Source: 2-01-FULL-50-23 sp964509695 (GTDB taxonomy: Bacteria > Patescibacteriota > Microgenomatia > UBA1400 > MFAQ01). From it: DNA of 64,000 nucleotides. Position numbers and translations under genes: made by a program. The notes beneath the pieces were generated by a model, which ran no database searches, was not told the origin of the DNA, and was given only the letters and a program-made list of their open reading frames with translations. The stretch is taken from the NCBI GenBank assembly GCA_964509695.1, contig CAZDXN010000002.1, forward strand, positions 11,311-75,310, in the 5' to 3' direction. Shown in pieces: positions 51,506-59,678 of the stretch. Numbering within the stretch: the stretch's first letter is position 1; each line of letters opens with the position of its first letter.

Positions 51506-52798
51506 ATGAAACGAATCGTATTGGCACTCAGCACCATACTGATACTCCTTCTTGCACCCTCAGTGGCATATGCCGCAACGAATGCACCCTCGGAGGTAAC
51601 GGCGTTTACGAGTGACGCCCTTTCCATCATTACGATGATTTCGGGCGCAGCAGCGGTCTTTTTTTTAATTCGCGGCGGATACGTCTACATCACCTCAACG
51701 GGTCGGCCTGATGCACTTGAAGATGCAAAGAAAACGATCCGCAACGCTTTACTCGGACTCGTACTCGTCATTGCAGCCAACGGGATTGTGTCCCTACTCC
51801 AAGGGGCGCTAGTAGGCAATGGGGACGCTGGCACGATAACGAATCTCCCATTAACCCAAATTGAAAGCGTCCCGCCAAACGAGGGATTAACCCAAGTTCT
51901 TATCGATGCCGTCAATGGCTTTATCCAAAACATCGTTGAAAGCTCAACCAAGCCTATTGTAGATGGCATCATGAGCTTTCTATCAACCACGCCGACACTT
52001 TTAACCAATGCAACTATCGTCAAGTTCTGGCTGATTATCCTAGGAATTACCGACACCTTGTTTGTCCTGGTGATAGCGCTTCTGGGACTGCAGTTTATGA
52101 GTGCTTCTACCTTTGGTTTTGAAGAAATTGAGTTTAAACATCTCCTGCCCAGGATTGGACTTGCTTTTCTGGCTGCGAATGTTTCACTGTTTCTTGCCGA
52201 CTATGCCATCCAAGCCAGTAACGCCTTGGTATCTGGGGTTCTCTCGGCCACCGGCGGTCTGAGCCAAGCCTGGATAAGTAATGCAATAACTGTATCAAAT
52301 CTCACCAACGGTACGGCGCCGTTTATTATCCTGATTTTTCTGCTTATTTTTCTGATTATTTCCATTGTTTTACTCCTTATGTATATCAGCCGGTTGATTG
52401 TCATTTCACTCGGGGCAGTGCTTTCACCCTTGGTATTTCTGTTATGGGCAATGCCCAAAACTTCTGACTTTGCGGAAATGGCCATCAGGGGCTATTTTGT
52501 GTCCGTGTTTACGATTTTTGTACATGTGGTCACCATTCAACTGGCTGCAGCTTTTCTTACCTTACCAGAACAGACCGGTAATTCGCTCATTTCCATTGCG
52601 GTGGCAATAGGCCTTCTGTTAACGCTTCTGAAAATCCCCACCTTTTTGATGCAACTGATTCTTTTTTCGTCCCGCGTCGGATCGGTAAAGCAAATGGGCA
52701 ACCACATTATCAATGTCATGAGCGCAGACAGCGCCGGTAACACCGTCAGCCACGGAATGAAATCAGTTAAAACCCCCAGAAAGTCGGTTGACCTATGA
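51506..52798 (+). CDS. VirB6/TrbL-like membrane protein with fused VirB2-like N-terminus
   Basis: The 430 aa polytopic protein starts with a signal peptide and a VirB2-like pair of helices (about 1-105, with FFLIRGGYVYITSTGRPDAL resembling VGYMTSSGNPEML of the previous gene). Then come five or more spans (LFVLVIALLGLQFM, IGLAFLAANVSLFLADYAI, FIILIFLLIFLIISIVLLL, and so on) as in VirB6/TrbL channel proteins. It probably forms the inner-membrane pore of the secretion machine. It overlaps the PrgI gene by 4 bases. Confidence 0.8.
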   Translation: MKRIVLALSTILILLLAPSVAYAATNAPSEVTAFTSDALSIITMISGAAAVFFLIRGGYVYITSTGRPDALEDAKKTIRNALLGLVLVIAANGIVSLLQGALVGNGDAGTITNLPLTQIESVPPNEGLTQVLIDAVNGFIQNIVESSTKPIVDGIMSFLSTTPTLLTNATIVKFWLIILGITDTLFVLVIALLGLQFMSASTFGFEEIEFKHLLPRIGLAFLAANVSLFLADYAIQASNALVSGVLSATGGLSQAWISNAITVSNLTNGTAPFIILIFLLIFLIISIVLLLMYISRLIVISLGAVLSPLVFLLWAMPKTSDFAEMAIRGYFVSVFTIFVHVVTIQLAAAFLTLPEQTGNSLISIAVAIGLLLTLLKIPTFLMQLILFSSRVGSVKQMGNHIINVMSADSAGNTVSHGMKSVKTPRKSVDL

Positions 52799-53277
52799 GA
52801 ACCACAATTATTCCGGCACAAATTACCACGGTCGAGGACAAAATTGCTGGATCGCTCAACATGACGCAAATTTTGATCATGATCGTGCCGATTTTGTGGA
52901 CGGCCCTAGTCTATGCCGTATTTTATCCAAGCACCAAGATTGTTCCGTATAAATTTGTACTGGTATTTGTTGTCACTGCAATTTGTTTTATTTTGGTGCT
53001 AAGAATCAAAGACAAAATTATCGCCGAATGGCTGGGGGTACTGACCAAGTACCGGATGCGCCCAAAATATTATTTGTTTAATAAAAACACGTTAGTAAAC
53101 CGTACTCTGGACATGCCCGACATTCCATTTGAAATTAATCTTGCCAAAAAACATACAGTTAAGCCTGTTCCGGCTAAAACTAACGAGATCAAGCTGTCAG
53201 ATCTGGTAAGACTTGCGCATCTGGTTGATTCCGGGAGAATCGCTTTGCGATATCAATTTAAAAAGAGACTGGTATGA
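52795..53277 (+). CDS. PrgI-family protein (VirB3-like)
   Basis: The 160 aa protein has a short N-terminus (IIPAQITTVEDKIAGSLNMTQ), two adjacent hydrophobic spans (about 25-70) and a cytoplasmic part. The motif IPAQI...EDKI.G.LT.RQ-like is the PrgI signature of Gram-positive-type conjugation systems, where PrgI takes the place of VirB3 next to VirB4. It overlaps the next gene by 4 bases. Confidence 0.88.
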   Translation: MRTTIIPAQITTVEDKIAGSLNMTQILIMIVPILWTALVYAVFYPSTKIVPYKFVLVFVVTAICFILVLRIKDKIIAEWLGVLTKYRMRPKYYLFNKNTLVNRTLDMPDIPFEINLAKKHTVKPVPAKTNEIKLSDLVRLAHLVDSGRIALRYQFKKRLV

Positions 53278-53894
53278 AAAATATATTTAAAAGATTATCC
53301 AAAGTAAGCAGCCGCCAACAAATTCAGATCAAAGAAGTGGTGGATAATATCCTGGTACTTCCAGGTAACGAATACCGGCAAATTCTGGAAACCTCGTCGG
53401 TGAACTTTGAGCTCAAAAGCGAAGACGAACAGGACGTAATGATTGATAGCTTCCAAAACTTTCTCAATGCGCTCCCTTGTCAAATTCAAATCTTAGTCCG
53501 GGTAAGAGAAATCGATATTGATAAATACGTTGAGGATATTTCTAAAACTAAGGAAAAAGAAACCGTTACGGCGTATAAAAGACAGATTGACGGCTACTGC
53601 GCCTTTGTTAAAAAGTTAGTCTCCGGTAACAAGATTCTTTCCCGGCGCTTTTACATTGTTGTGCCATACAAACATACTGACCGCCACCAAGATTGGAAAC
53701 TGATTAAAGAACATTTAGCCCTAGAAAAAGACATCATTATCAAAGGCTTGGAACGGATGCAAATGAAGGCCAGATCGTTATCAGGACTGGAAATTCTTAA
53801 CCTTTTTTACACCTTCTACAACAGCGAAAGCATGAAAACCCAAGCGCTGACCAAAGAAACCGTAGAAGCATTTCTGAAAAACAACTATGTTTAA
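53274..53894 (+). CDS. Separate VirB4 N-terminal-domain protein
   Basis: This 206 aa soluble protein starts with the region VDNILVLPGNEYRQILETSSVNFELKSEDEQD, which is the usual N-terminal domain of VirB4/TraC ATPases, and continues with LPCQIQILVRVREIDIDKY and RRFYIVVPYK. Here it is encoded as a separate gene directly before the VirB4 motor, overlapping it by 8 bases. The split arrangement is common in CPR PrgI-type clusters as I recall, and the two polypeptides probably act together. Confidence 0.78.
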   Translation: MKNIFKRLSKVSSRQQIQIKEVVDNILVLPGNEYRQILETSSVNFELKSEDEQDVMIDSFQNFLNALPCQIQILVRVREIDIDKYVEDISKTKEKETVTAYKRQIDGYCAFVKKLVSGNKILSRRFYIVVPYKHTDRHQDWKLIKEHLALEKDIIIKGLERMQMKARSLSGLEILNLFYTFYNSESMKTQALTKETVEAFLKNNYV

Positions 53895-55686
53895 CATCAA
53901 GAAAAAAATTAACAATCTAAAACCAGTTAAATCCTGGAAAAGACGGCAAAAGAAAAAGGCGCTCAGAAACCAAGCTGTCAAAATTGCCTTTGGCGAGCAA
54001 GACCAGTTGGATCTCATCTCGTATGCCGGACTTAAAGAAGAATCAAGCTATTTGCAGATTAACGACCGTTATGTGCGAACCCTGTTTGTATCCGGTTATC
54101 CATACATTGCCTCAACCGGCTGGCTGTCGATGCTCATTAACTTTAACCACGATATTGATATCAGCTACCACATTGAACAGGTTGATCCCATGATTGCGCT
54201 TCCTAAACTCAATAGAAAAATTACTGAGCTCGAATCCACTAAACGTACCATGCTTAAAGAAGGACGGGTCATTGGCAGCGAAATTACCGATCCTCTTGAA
54301 TCGGCCATGGAACTCAAAGACAAAATCCAGCGGGGTATGGAAAAGCTCTTTCAAATCTCTATCTACATGACGATTACCGCTGAAAATCTCAACGAATTAA
54401 ACAAAACCACCAAACTGTTGGAAACGGTGATGCAAACCAGGCTATTTTATATAAAACCAGCCACTTTCCAACAAATAGAAGCCTTGCAATCAATTCTCCC
54501 CAGATCAGAAAATAAATTAGCCCAGAAGCGAAACTTGGACAGTTCCAGCACTGCCTTAACTTTCCCATTTGTCTCTTCGGAGCTCGTCCAAGAATCCGGT
54601 ATTCTGTACGGCATTAACAAATCAAATAATTCACTGGTTATTGTAGATCGCTATAGTTTAAATAACGCCAACTCGATTATTTTTGCTCAATCTGGATCCG
54701 GTAAAAGTTATACCGCCAAGGTCGAGATATTGCGACACCTCATGCAAGGCACGAAAGTGATCATTATTGATCCTGAACGCGAGTATAAACAGTTGGCAGC
54801 CAGTGTGAACGGCACATATATTAAACTTTCCAGCACTTCCAAAGAAAAAATAAATCCCTTCGCGTATTCAAGGCGAGCAGTCACCGACGAAAATAACCTA
54901 TCCGAGCAAATTCAGGATCTCACCGAGCTAATATCTCTCATGGTAGGCTCGCTCACTTCAGAAGAAAGGGGTGCGGTGGATAAAGCCTTACTTCAAACAT
55001 ACAAAAACTTGGGTCTGACTCCGAGAAAAAATGCTAAAACACCGGAACAACTTGCGTATCCTCTCCTCAAGGACTTTTATAAAACTTTGAAGGCCATGAA
55101 GCAGAAAGACCTCTGCAACCGGCTCGAACGATTTGTAAAGGGATCGCTCTCTACCGTTTTTGACTCACAAACGAACATTAAGCTGGATAACCGGCTGATT
55201 GTTTTTGATATTAAGGATTTGAATGAGTCACTGCGGTCAATCATGATGATGGTTGTTGCAAATTTCGTTAATAACGAAGTTAAGCAAAATCCCCAAAAGC
55301 GAATGCTCGTTATTGATGAAGGATGGATGCTTCTTCAAGAACCGGAAAGCGCCAGATTTATCTCGGGTCTAGTCAGACGGGCCAGAAAATATTATTTGGG
55401 AGTAACGATCATTACTCAGCAAGCTAATGACTTTTTAAATCAAGAATATGGTAAAGCCATCGCTAGCCAATCATCATTAAGAATTCTGATGCGCCAGGAC
55501 ACGACCACAATCAAAAAAGTAGCCGATGAGTTCCATCTTTCCGGCTACGAACAACATTACTTACTAACGTGTGATCGGGGTGAGGCGCTTCTGATTGCTG
55601 ATCAAAATCATGTCGCGGTAAAGGTGGTAGCTTCGGATGAAGAACACCCACTTCTGACAACTGATCCCCGGGAAGTGTATATCTAG
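53887..55686 (+). CDS. VirB4/TraC-type ATPase
   Basis: The 599 aa ATPase of the secretion system has Walker A in FAQSGSGKSYTAKVEILR near residue 270, the following VIIIDPEREYKQLA, Walker B MLVIDEGWMLLQEPESA and the ARKYYLGVTIITQQANDF arginine-finger region. The N-terminal quarter continues the VirB4 fold begun in the previous gene. It powers pilin assembly and substrate transfer and is followed at 2 bases by an M23 peptidase. Confidence 0.93.
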   Translation: MFNIKKKINNLKPVKSWKRRQKKKALRNQAVKIAFGEQDQLDLISYAGLKEESSYLQINDRYVRTLFVSGYPYIASTGWLSMLINFNHDIDISYHIEQVDPMIALPKLNRKITELESTKRTMLKEGRVIGSEITDPLESAMELKDKIQRGMEKLFQISIYMTITAENLNELNKTTKLLETVMQTRLFYIKPATFQQIEALQSILPRSENKLAQKRNLDSSSTALTFPFVSSELVQESGILYGINKSNNSLVIVDRYSLNNANSIIFAQSGSGKSYTAKVEILRHLMQGTKVIIIDPEREYKQLAASVNGTYIKLSSTSKEKINPFAYSRRAVTDENNLSEQIQDLTELISLMVGSLTSEERGAVDKALLQTYKNLGLTPRKNAKTPEQLAYPLLKDFYKTLKAMKQKDLCNRLERFVKGSLSTVFDSQTNIKLDNRLIVFDIKDLNESLRSIMMMVVANFVNNEVKQNPQKRMLVIDEGWMLLQEPESARFISGLVRRARKYYLGVTIITQQANDFLNQEYGKAIASQSSLRILMRQDTTTIKKVADEFHLSGYEQHYLLTCDRGEALLIADQNHVAVKVVASDEEHPLLTTDPREVYI

Positions 55687-55688
55687 CC

Positions 55689-56294
55689 ATGAATCCAAAG
55701 TTAGTTTTTGCCCTCTGGTCGTTTCGCAAGGAATTAAAATACGTTCTTCTGGCATTTATTACCCTACTGATGCTCCCTGTGTTTGCAGTGGTTCTTCTCA
55801 CTCAAGTTGGAATCAACCTAATTTCTGATAAACTCGTCGATCAAAATCCCCAAACTCAAAGTATTCAGATTAAAGATCCTGCTACCGGTGAGGTGGTCAA
55901 AGAGATTAAGCCGACCATAGTTTGGCCAACCAAAGGAGTCATTACCCTAGAATTTGGTGAGACAAGCATGTATCAGATATTTCATACCGGCATCGATATT
56001 GCCGGGAAACTCAACGATCCGGTTAATCCGGCCATGGACGGCACAGTGATCTTCGCCGGAGAGATCTTCTGGGGATATGGTAAGCACATCATGATTGATC
56101 ACGGAAACAATATAACGAGCACCTATGCTCATCTAGACAAGATTTACGTCTACAAAGGCCAGAAAGTAACTATTACTGACACCATTGGGAAAGAGGGACA
56201 GACGGGTTGGGCCACAGGACCACATCTACACTTTGAAACAAGAATATATGGGATTCCAGTAAATCCGAGAGTATTTTTGGGATATGGAAATTGA
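55689..56294 (+). CDS. M23-family peptidase (LytM), membrane anchored
   Basis: The 201 aa protein has an N-terminal membrane segment (about 18-45) and a LytM domain with the zinc ligands FHTGIDIAG (His and Asp) and HLHFETR (HxH), plus TYAHLDKIYV. It cleaves peptide crosslinks in peptidoglycan. Next to VirB4 it would open the cell wall for the secretion channel, as do CwlT or VirB1-type enzymes in other systems. It appears to be the last gene of the secretion operon. Confidence 0.93.
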   Translation: MNPKLVFALWSFRKELKYVLLAFITLLMLPVFAVVLLTQVGINLISDKLVDQNPQTQSIQIKDPATGEVVKEIKPTIVWPTKGVITLEFGETSMYQIFHTGIDIAGKLNDPVNPAMDGTVIFAGEIFWGYGKHIMIDHGNNITSTYAHLDKIYVYKGQKVTITDTIGKEGQTGWATGPHLHFETRIYGIPVNPRVFLGYGN

Positions 56295-56341
56295 AGAATT
56301 GTGGTGTCAATTTATATATTTAATCCGTCAAGTAAAAACAG

Positions 56342-56371
56342 TTGACAGCTAGTGATTAACTCATGTATAGT
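56342..56371 (+). promoter_or_regulatory. Strong promoter of the defence operon
   Basis: TTGACA (56342-56347), 18 bases and TATAGT (56366-56371) lie so close to the ATG at 56380 that the transcript should begin at or within one or two bases of it. AGTGATTAACT and ATAGTGATAATCTAT, the latter a palindrome, overlap the promoter and may be operators. Confidence 0.75.
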
Positions 56372-56379
56372 GATAATCT

Positions 56380-57006
56380 ATGCATCAGATACAGGAAAAA
56401 ATATTAGAACTCGCTAAGACAAAAGACATCTTGGATCTTGGTATCCGACCGCTCGGTCGAGAAATAGGTATCGATCAACCCCAACTCGTAAAACATCATT
56501 TGAATCAGCTTCAGAAAAAAGGACTCATCAAGGCTAGATCTCGTTCCGATATTCAACAAATTCTTCAGCACAGCTCTTCTCTCCAACCATCGTTTGTAGA
56601 AATACCTGTGGTAGGTGCCGCTAACTGTGGTCCTGCTACGCTTTTTGCAGATGAGCATGTAGAAGAATATATTACAGTTTCCGAATCATTCTTGAAGAAG
56701 AAGGATAATGTTTTTGCACTCATTGCCAAGGGAGACTCCATGAATAGGGCTCAGATCAACGGCAACAACATTGAGGAGAATGATTATGTCGTGGTTGACG
56801 GCAATGCAAAAACTCCAAATTCTGGCGATTACATCCTATCTGTGATAGATAATTGCGCTAATATCAAAAAATATGCACGAACAAAGGATGGCAACATAGC
56901 CTTACTTTCCGAATCTACATCCAACCATCCACCCATTTACATAGGGGAAAATGACCAGTTCATAGTGAACGGCAAAATAATACAAGTTATAAAAGGAGCA
57001 AAATAA
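56380..57006 (+). CDS. LexA/CI-like S24 peptidase regulator
   Basis: The 208 aa protein has an N-terminal winged helix (ILDLGIRPLGREIG, HHLNQLQKKGLIKARS) as in LexA, then an S24 self-cleavage domain. The catalytic Ser is in IAKGDSMN (about residue 120) and Lys in NCANIKKYAR (about 163-164); the cleavage site is likely in VVGAANCGPA near 80-84. Such proteins repress until RecA filaments induce self-cleavage. The strong promoter lies upstream of this gene and a one-base gap leads to the first TIR gene, so it probably autoregulates the operon. Confidence 0.88.
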   Translation: MHQIQEKILELAKTKDILDLGIRPLGREIGIDQPQLVKHHLNQLQKKGLIKARSRSDIQQILQHSSSLQPSFVEIPVVGAANCGPATLFADEHVEEYITVSESFLKKKDNVFALIAKGDSMNRAQINGNNIEENDYVVVDGNAKTPNSGDYILSVIDNCANIKKYARTKDGNIALLSESTSNHPPIYIGENDQFIVNGKIIQVIKGAK

Positions 57007-57007
57007 T

Positions 57008-57511
57008 ATGTCATACAAAAACAAAACTTATGTAGCTTTTGATGGAGACACTGATATGTGGGCGTATAGGCTAATGACGGCATGGAAATCTAATGAAAAT
57101 ATGGATTTCAATTTTTATAATGCTCATGACCTAAATTCCGCGCGCGACACTAGTACAGAAGAATCGATAAAATCACAGCTCCGAGAGAGGATGGCAAATG
57201 CCAAGCAAATGGTTTTGTTGGTTGGAGAAAAAACAAAAAATCTTCGTAAGTTTGTACCATGGGAAATTGAGCTAGCAAGAAAGAAAGATGTATCGATTAT
57301 TGTTGTTAATCTCAACGGAGATCGTGAGTATGACTCTACGCTCTGTCCATCTGCTGTGGGCACTGAAGTCTATACAATGCATGTGTCTTTTAATGCAAAA
57401 ATTATCCAGTATGCCTTGGACAATTTTCCTTCTAGATATCAAGATCATAAAAATGAGTTTCCGGGAAATTATTTTTATAAAGAAACTGTTTATAAAGAAC
57501 TGGGTCTATGA
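57008..57511 (+). CDS. ThsB-like TIR-domain protein 1
   Basis: This 167 aa protein has the MTH538/ThsB TIR fold: KTYVAFDGDTDMWAYRLM at the start, the SARDTSTEESIKSQLRERM helix, the strand QMVLLVGEKTKN and VPWEIELARKK with the likely catalytic Glu at 86 or 88. In Thoeris systems ThsB senses phage and turns NAD into a cyclic or conjugated ADP-ribose signal. It is followed, with a 4-base overlap, by the TM-macro gene, and a second TIR gene follows that. NADase activity is inferred, not shown. Confidence 0.85.
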   Translation: MSYKNKTYVAFDGDTDMWAYRLMTAWKSNENMDFNFYNAHDLNSARDTSTEESIKSQLRERMANAKQMVLLVGEKTKNLRKFVPWEIELARKKDVSIIVVNLNGDREYDSTLCPSAVGTEVYTMHVSFNAKIIQYALDNFPSRYQDHKNEFPGNYFYKETVYKELGL

Positions 57512-58362
57512 CAAGCATATTAGCTTATAAAACAACTTTACTTTCTCGACAAACCTTGATTAAATTTGTTACTGCTTTTGTACAGTCGTTTGGTACTCTC
57601 GCAATTGCACTAGGTGTTTTAGATATATTGTTTCCCAACACACTTGGGTTGAAATACCATGGCCTAGTGACTTTTACTACAGCATCTTTGGTATGGGCTG
57701 TAATTAGTATTCATCCTCGATTTGAAATTTCTCGTCGGCTTTTAGTGCCGGACACCATAATCAAAATTAAAGTAGGAGATTTATTTAAGGAAGATGCTGA
57801 TCTCATTATTGGTATGAACGACACCTTTGACACGGAAAAAGGAAACATCATCAAAGCAAAATCAATCCAAGGTCAATTTTTAGCAACAGTTTATAATGAT
57901 GACACATCTAGATTAAACACAGATTTAACTACAGCACTTAACGGCATATCAGGGACTCGTGATAGTCAGAAATCTCAAGGAAAGAAAACACGTTACCCTA
58001 TCGGTACAGTTGCAACTCTGACGGCAGGAACAAAAAAGTATTACTGCTCCGCGTACAGTTATATGGGAAACGATCTTAAAGCACAATCAGATATTAAAAA
58101 ACTTTCCACGAGCTTAGATATGCTCTGGGGAGAAATTAGGCTAAAAGGTCAGCGAGGAAAAGTAGCAATGGCAGTTCTCGGATCGGATTTAGCAAGAATT
58201 GGTACAGCGTCACATTCTAATTTAATAAAGCTTATTGTTTCCTCATTCTTGTTGGCGTCGCGTGAAAGCCCTATCAGCGAACAATTAACGATTGTAGTTT
58301 ATCCAAGCAATCTGGAAAAGGTGAATATGTTGGAGTTAAACGATTTTTTACAAAACTTTTAA
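57508..58362 (+). CDS. ThsA-like effector with two membrane helices and a macro domain
   Basis: The 284 aa protein has two N-terminal membrane segments (about residues 18-40 and 50-68) and a macro-like ADP-ribose-binding domain from about 80, with IKVGDLFKEDADLIIGMND, a Gly/Ser loop (LNGISGTRDSQ) and AVLGSDLARIGTASHSN. This is the plan of the Thoeris ThsA macro type, where the macro domain binds the TIR-made signal and the membrane part then damages the membrane. It is placed between two ThsB-like genes. The name is by resemblance of domain plan and context. Confidence 0.82.
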   Translation: MTSILAYKTTLLSRQTLIKFVTAFVQSFGTLAIALGVLDILFPNTLGLKYHGLVTFTTASLVWAVISIHPRFEISRRLLVPDTIIKIKVGDLFKEDADLIIGMNDTFDTEKGNIIKAKSIQGQFLATVYNDDTSRLNTDLTTALNGISGTRDSQKSQGKKTRYPIGTVATLTAGTKKYYCSAYSYMGNDLKAQSDIKKLSTSLDMLWGEIRLKGQRGKVAMAVLGSDLARIGTASHSNLIKLIVSSFLLASRESPISEQLTIVVYPSNLEKVNMLELNDFLQNF

Positions 58363-58364
58363 AT

Positions 58365-58922
58365 ATGGCATACAGAAACGGCACTTATATTGCGTTCCAT
58401 GCAAACGACACTCCCAACCCAACGGAGTCTGATATGAAATACTACAACACCTTGAGAATGTGGAAGGTGCGGGAGGACAGCGACTTCAGTTTTATAAATA
58501 GTCACGAAAAAACCGGATCAGTACGGGATACTAGTCAAAAAGAAACGCTTAAACGATCTCTAAGAGAGCGTTTGAACAATTCAAAAAACATGATTCTAAT
58601 CATTGGCAATACCACTTACCAAGATACAGATTGGGTTCCATTTGAAATAGAACACGCGGTAGATGTCTGCAAAATTCCGATAATCGCTGCTTACCCTGCA
58701 TACACATCAATACTCGCTCCTTCAGAGTTGTCTAATTGGTGGCCTAAATCTTTGGCGGATAGAATAAATAATCGAACAGCTCATGTTATTCATATTCCTT
58801 TTAAACAGAATCCTATTACGACTGCTGTTTCCCAGTTTAATTTTGATAATTTTCCGCTTGGTGAAGGATTGGGATATTACAATCGAGAAGCTTATATAAA
58901 CTGGGGGTTAATTAATAATTAA
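58365..58922 (+). CDS. ThsB-like TIR-domain protein 2
   Basis: The 185 aa protein is a paralogue of the gene at 57008. GTYIAFHANDTPNP, GSVRDTSQKETLKRSLRERL, NMILIIGNTTY and TDWVPFEIEHAVD correspond block by block, with the likely catalytic Glu at 94 or 96. Multiple ThsB copies with one ThsA are common in Thoeris loci and are thought to recognise different phages. It has a 2-base gap to the ThsA-like gene and 6 bases to the Nudix gene. Confidence 0.85.
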   Translation: MAYRNGTYIAFHANDTPNPTESDMKYYNTLRMWKVREDSDFSFINSHEKTGSVRDTSQKETLKRSLRERLNNSKNMILIIGNTTYQDTDWVPFEIEHAVDVCKIPIIAAYPAYTSILAPSELSNWWPKSLADRINNRTAHVIHIPFKQNPITTAVSQFNFDNFPLGEGLGYYNREAYINWGLINN

Positions 58923-58928
58923 TAACAT

Positions 58929-59414
58929 ATGGCATTTGATGAATCAAAATATCGAAAAGGTTATTCAATCGGAGTTGGAGGAGTTGTAATACACGACAAA
59001 AAAGTTCTTCTTGTTAGGCGTGTTCGAGGTGAAGACACCGGTGAGTGGGCAATCCCCGGAGGATTTGTTGAAAAAAAAGAAAAAATAGAAGATGCGATAG
59101 CTAGAGAAGTTGAAGAGGAAACTAACATCAAGGTTAAAGTAGAAGGATTGATAGCCGTAAGGAATAGACTTTATAAAGATGAAAATAGTGTGTATTTCAT
59201 ATTTCTCCTTAAATCGACTACTGAGAAATTAGAATTAGAAAAATCAGAAGTAGACAAAGCAAAATTTTTCACTTTAACTGAAATAAAAAAACTTAAATGC
59301 TTACAGACCCTAAGTGAAACCATTGTGACAAAAGCTCTAGAAGGGGAAATAAAAATTCTGGATAATATTCCACAAGATGAATTTCCTGAAGGGAAATATA
59401 GTATCTTTGGTTGA
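58929..59414 (+). CDS. Nudix hydrolase
   Basis: The 161 aa protein has a complete Nudix box, GGFVEKKEKIEDAIAREVEE followed by ET (G-x5-E-x7-REVEEET), and the family start VVIHDKKVLLVRRVRGEDTG with EWAIPGGFV. Nudix enzymes cut X-linked nucleoside diphosphates such as ADP-ribose, NADH and oxidised nucleotides. Lying 6 bases after a TIR gene at the end of a Thoeris-like operon, it may degrade the ADP-ribose-type signal or its precursors. This role is an inference from location alone. Confidence 0.92.
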   Translation: MAFDESKYRKGYSIGVGGVVIHDKKVLLVRRVRGEDTGEWAIPGGFVEKKEKIEDAIAREVEEETNIKVKVEGLIAVRNRLYKDENSVYFIFLLKSTTEKLELEKSEVDKAKFFTLTEIKKLKCLQTLSETIVTKALEGEIKILDNIPQDEFPEGKYSIFG

Positions 59415-59444
59415 AGTATTGAACACAGGAGGAAGGATCGGACT

Positions 59445-59678
59445 CTAATTGGGTAAGTCGGTCTTCTTAAATTCTTTTTCTCTAGCATCCATACCCATGA
59501 ATGTATCAGATGTTTTCAGAATTTCCATGAAATCATCAATATCCTCTTTGTGTTCAGGGTCGAGCACATCGAGAATCTTCTGCACGTCATCCATGCTGTT
59601 GATATCCAGATTGTGATCGTGCGCATATTGGAGCGCATCGATGACTAGTTCTGATTTCTTAACTACTGTATCGTTCAT
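59445..59678 (-). CDS. Small acidic protein, unknown
   Basis: This 77 aa acidic protein reads MNDTVVKKSELVIDALQYAH, then DPEHKEDIDDFMEILKTSD. It has a strong Shine-Dalgarno (AAGGAGG) and overlaps the end of the phospholipase D-like gene by 4 bases. No family is recognised. Tight coupling suggests it acts with that nuclease, perhaps as an inhibitor or partner. Confidence 0.65.
   Translation of the reverse strand: MNDTVVKKSELVIDALQYAHDHNLDINSMDDVQKILDVLDPEHKEDIDDFMEILKTSDTFMGMDAREKEFKKTDLPN

Noticed and set aside
56380..57006. Host LexA master regulator
   Set aside because: It lies in the mobile island, is directly coupled to the TIR gene, and has a CI-like layout; a local operon regulator is more likely.
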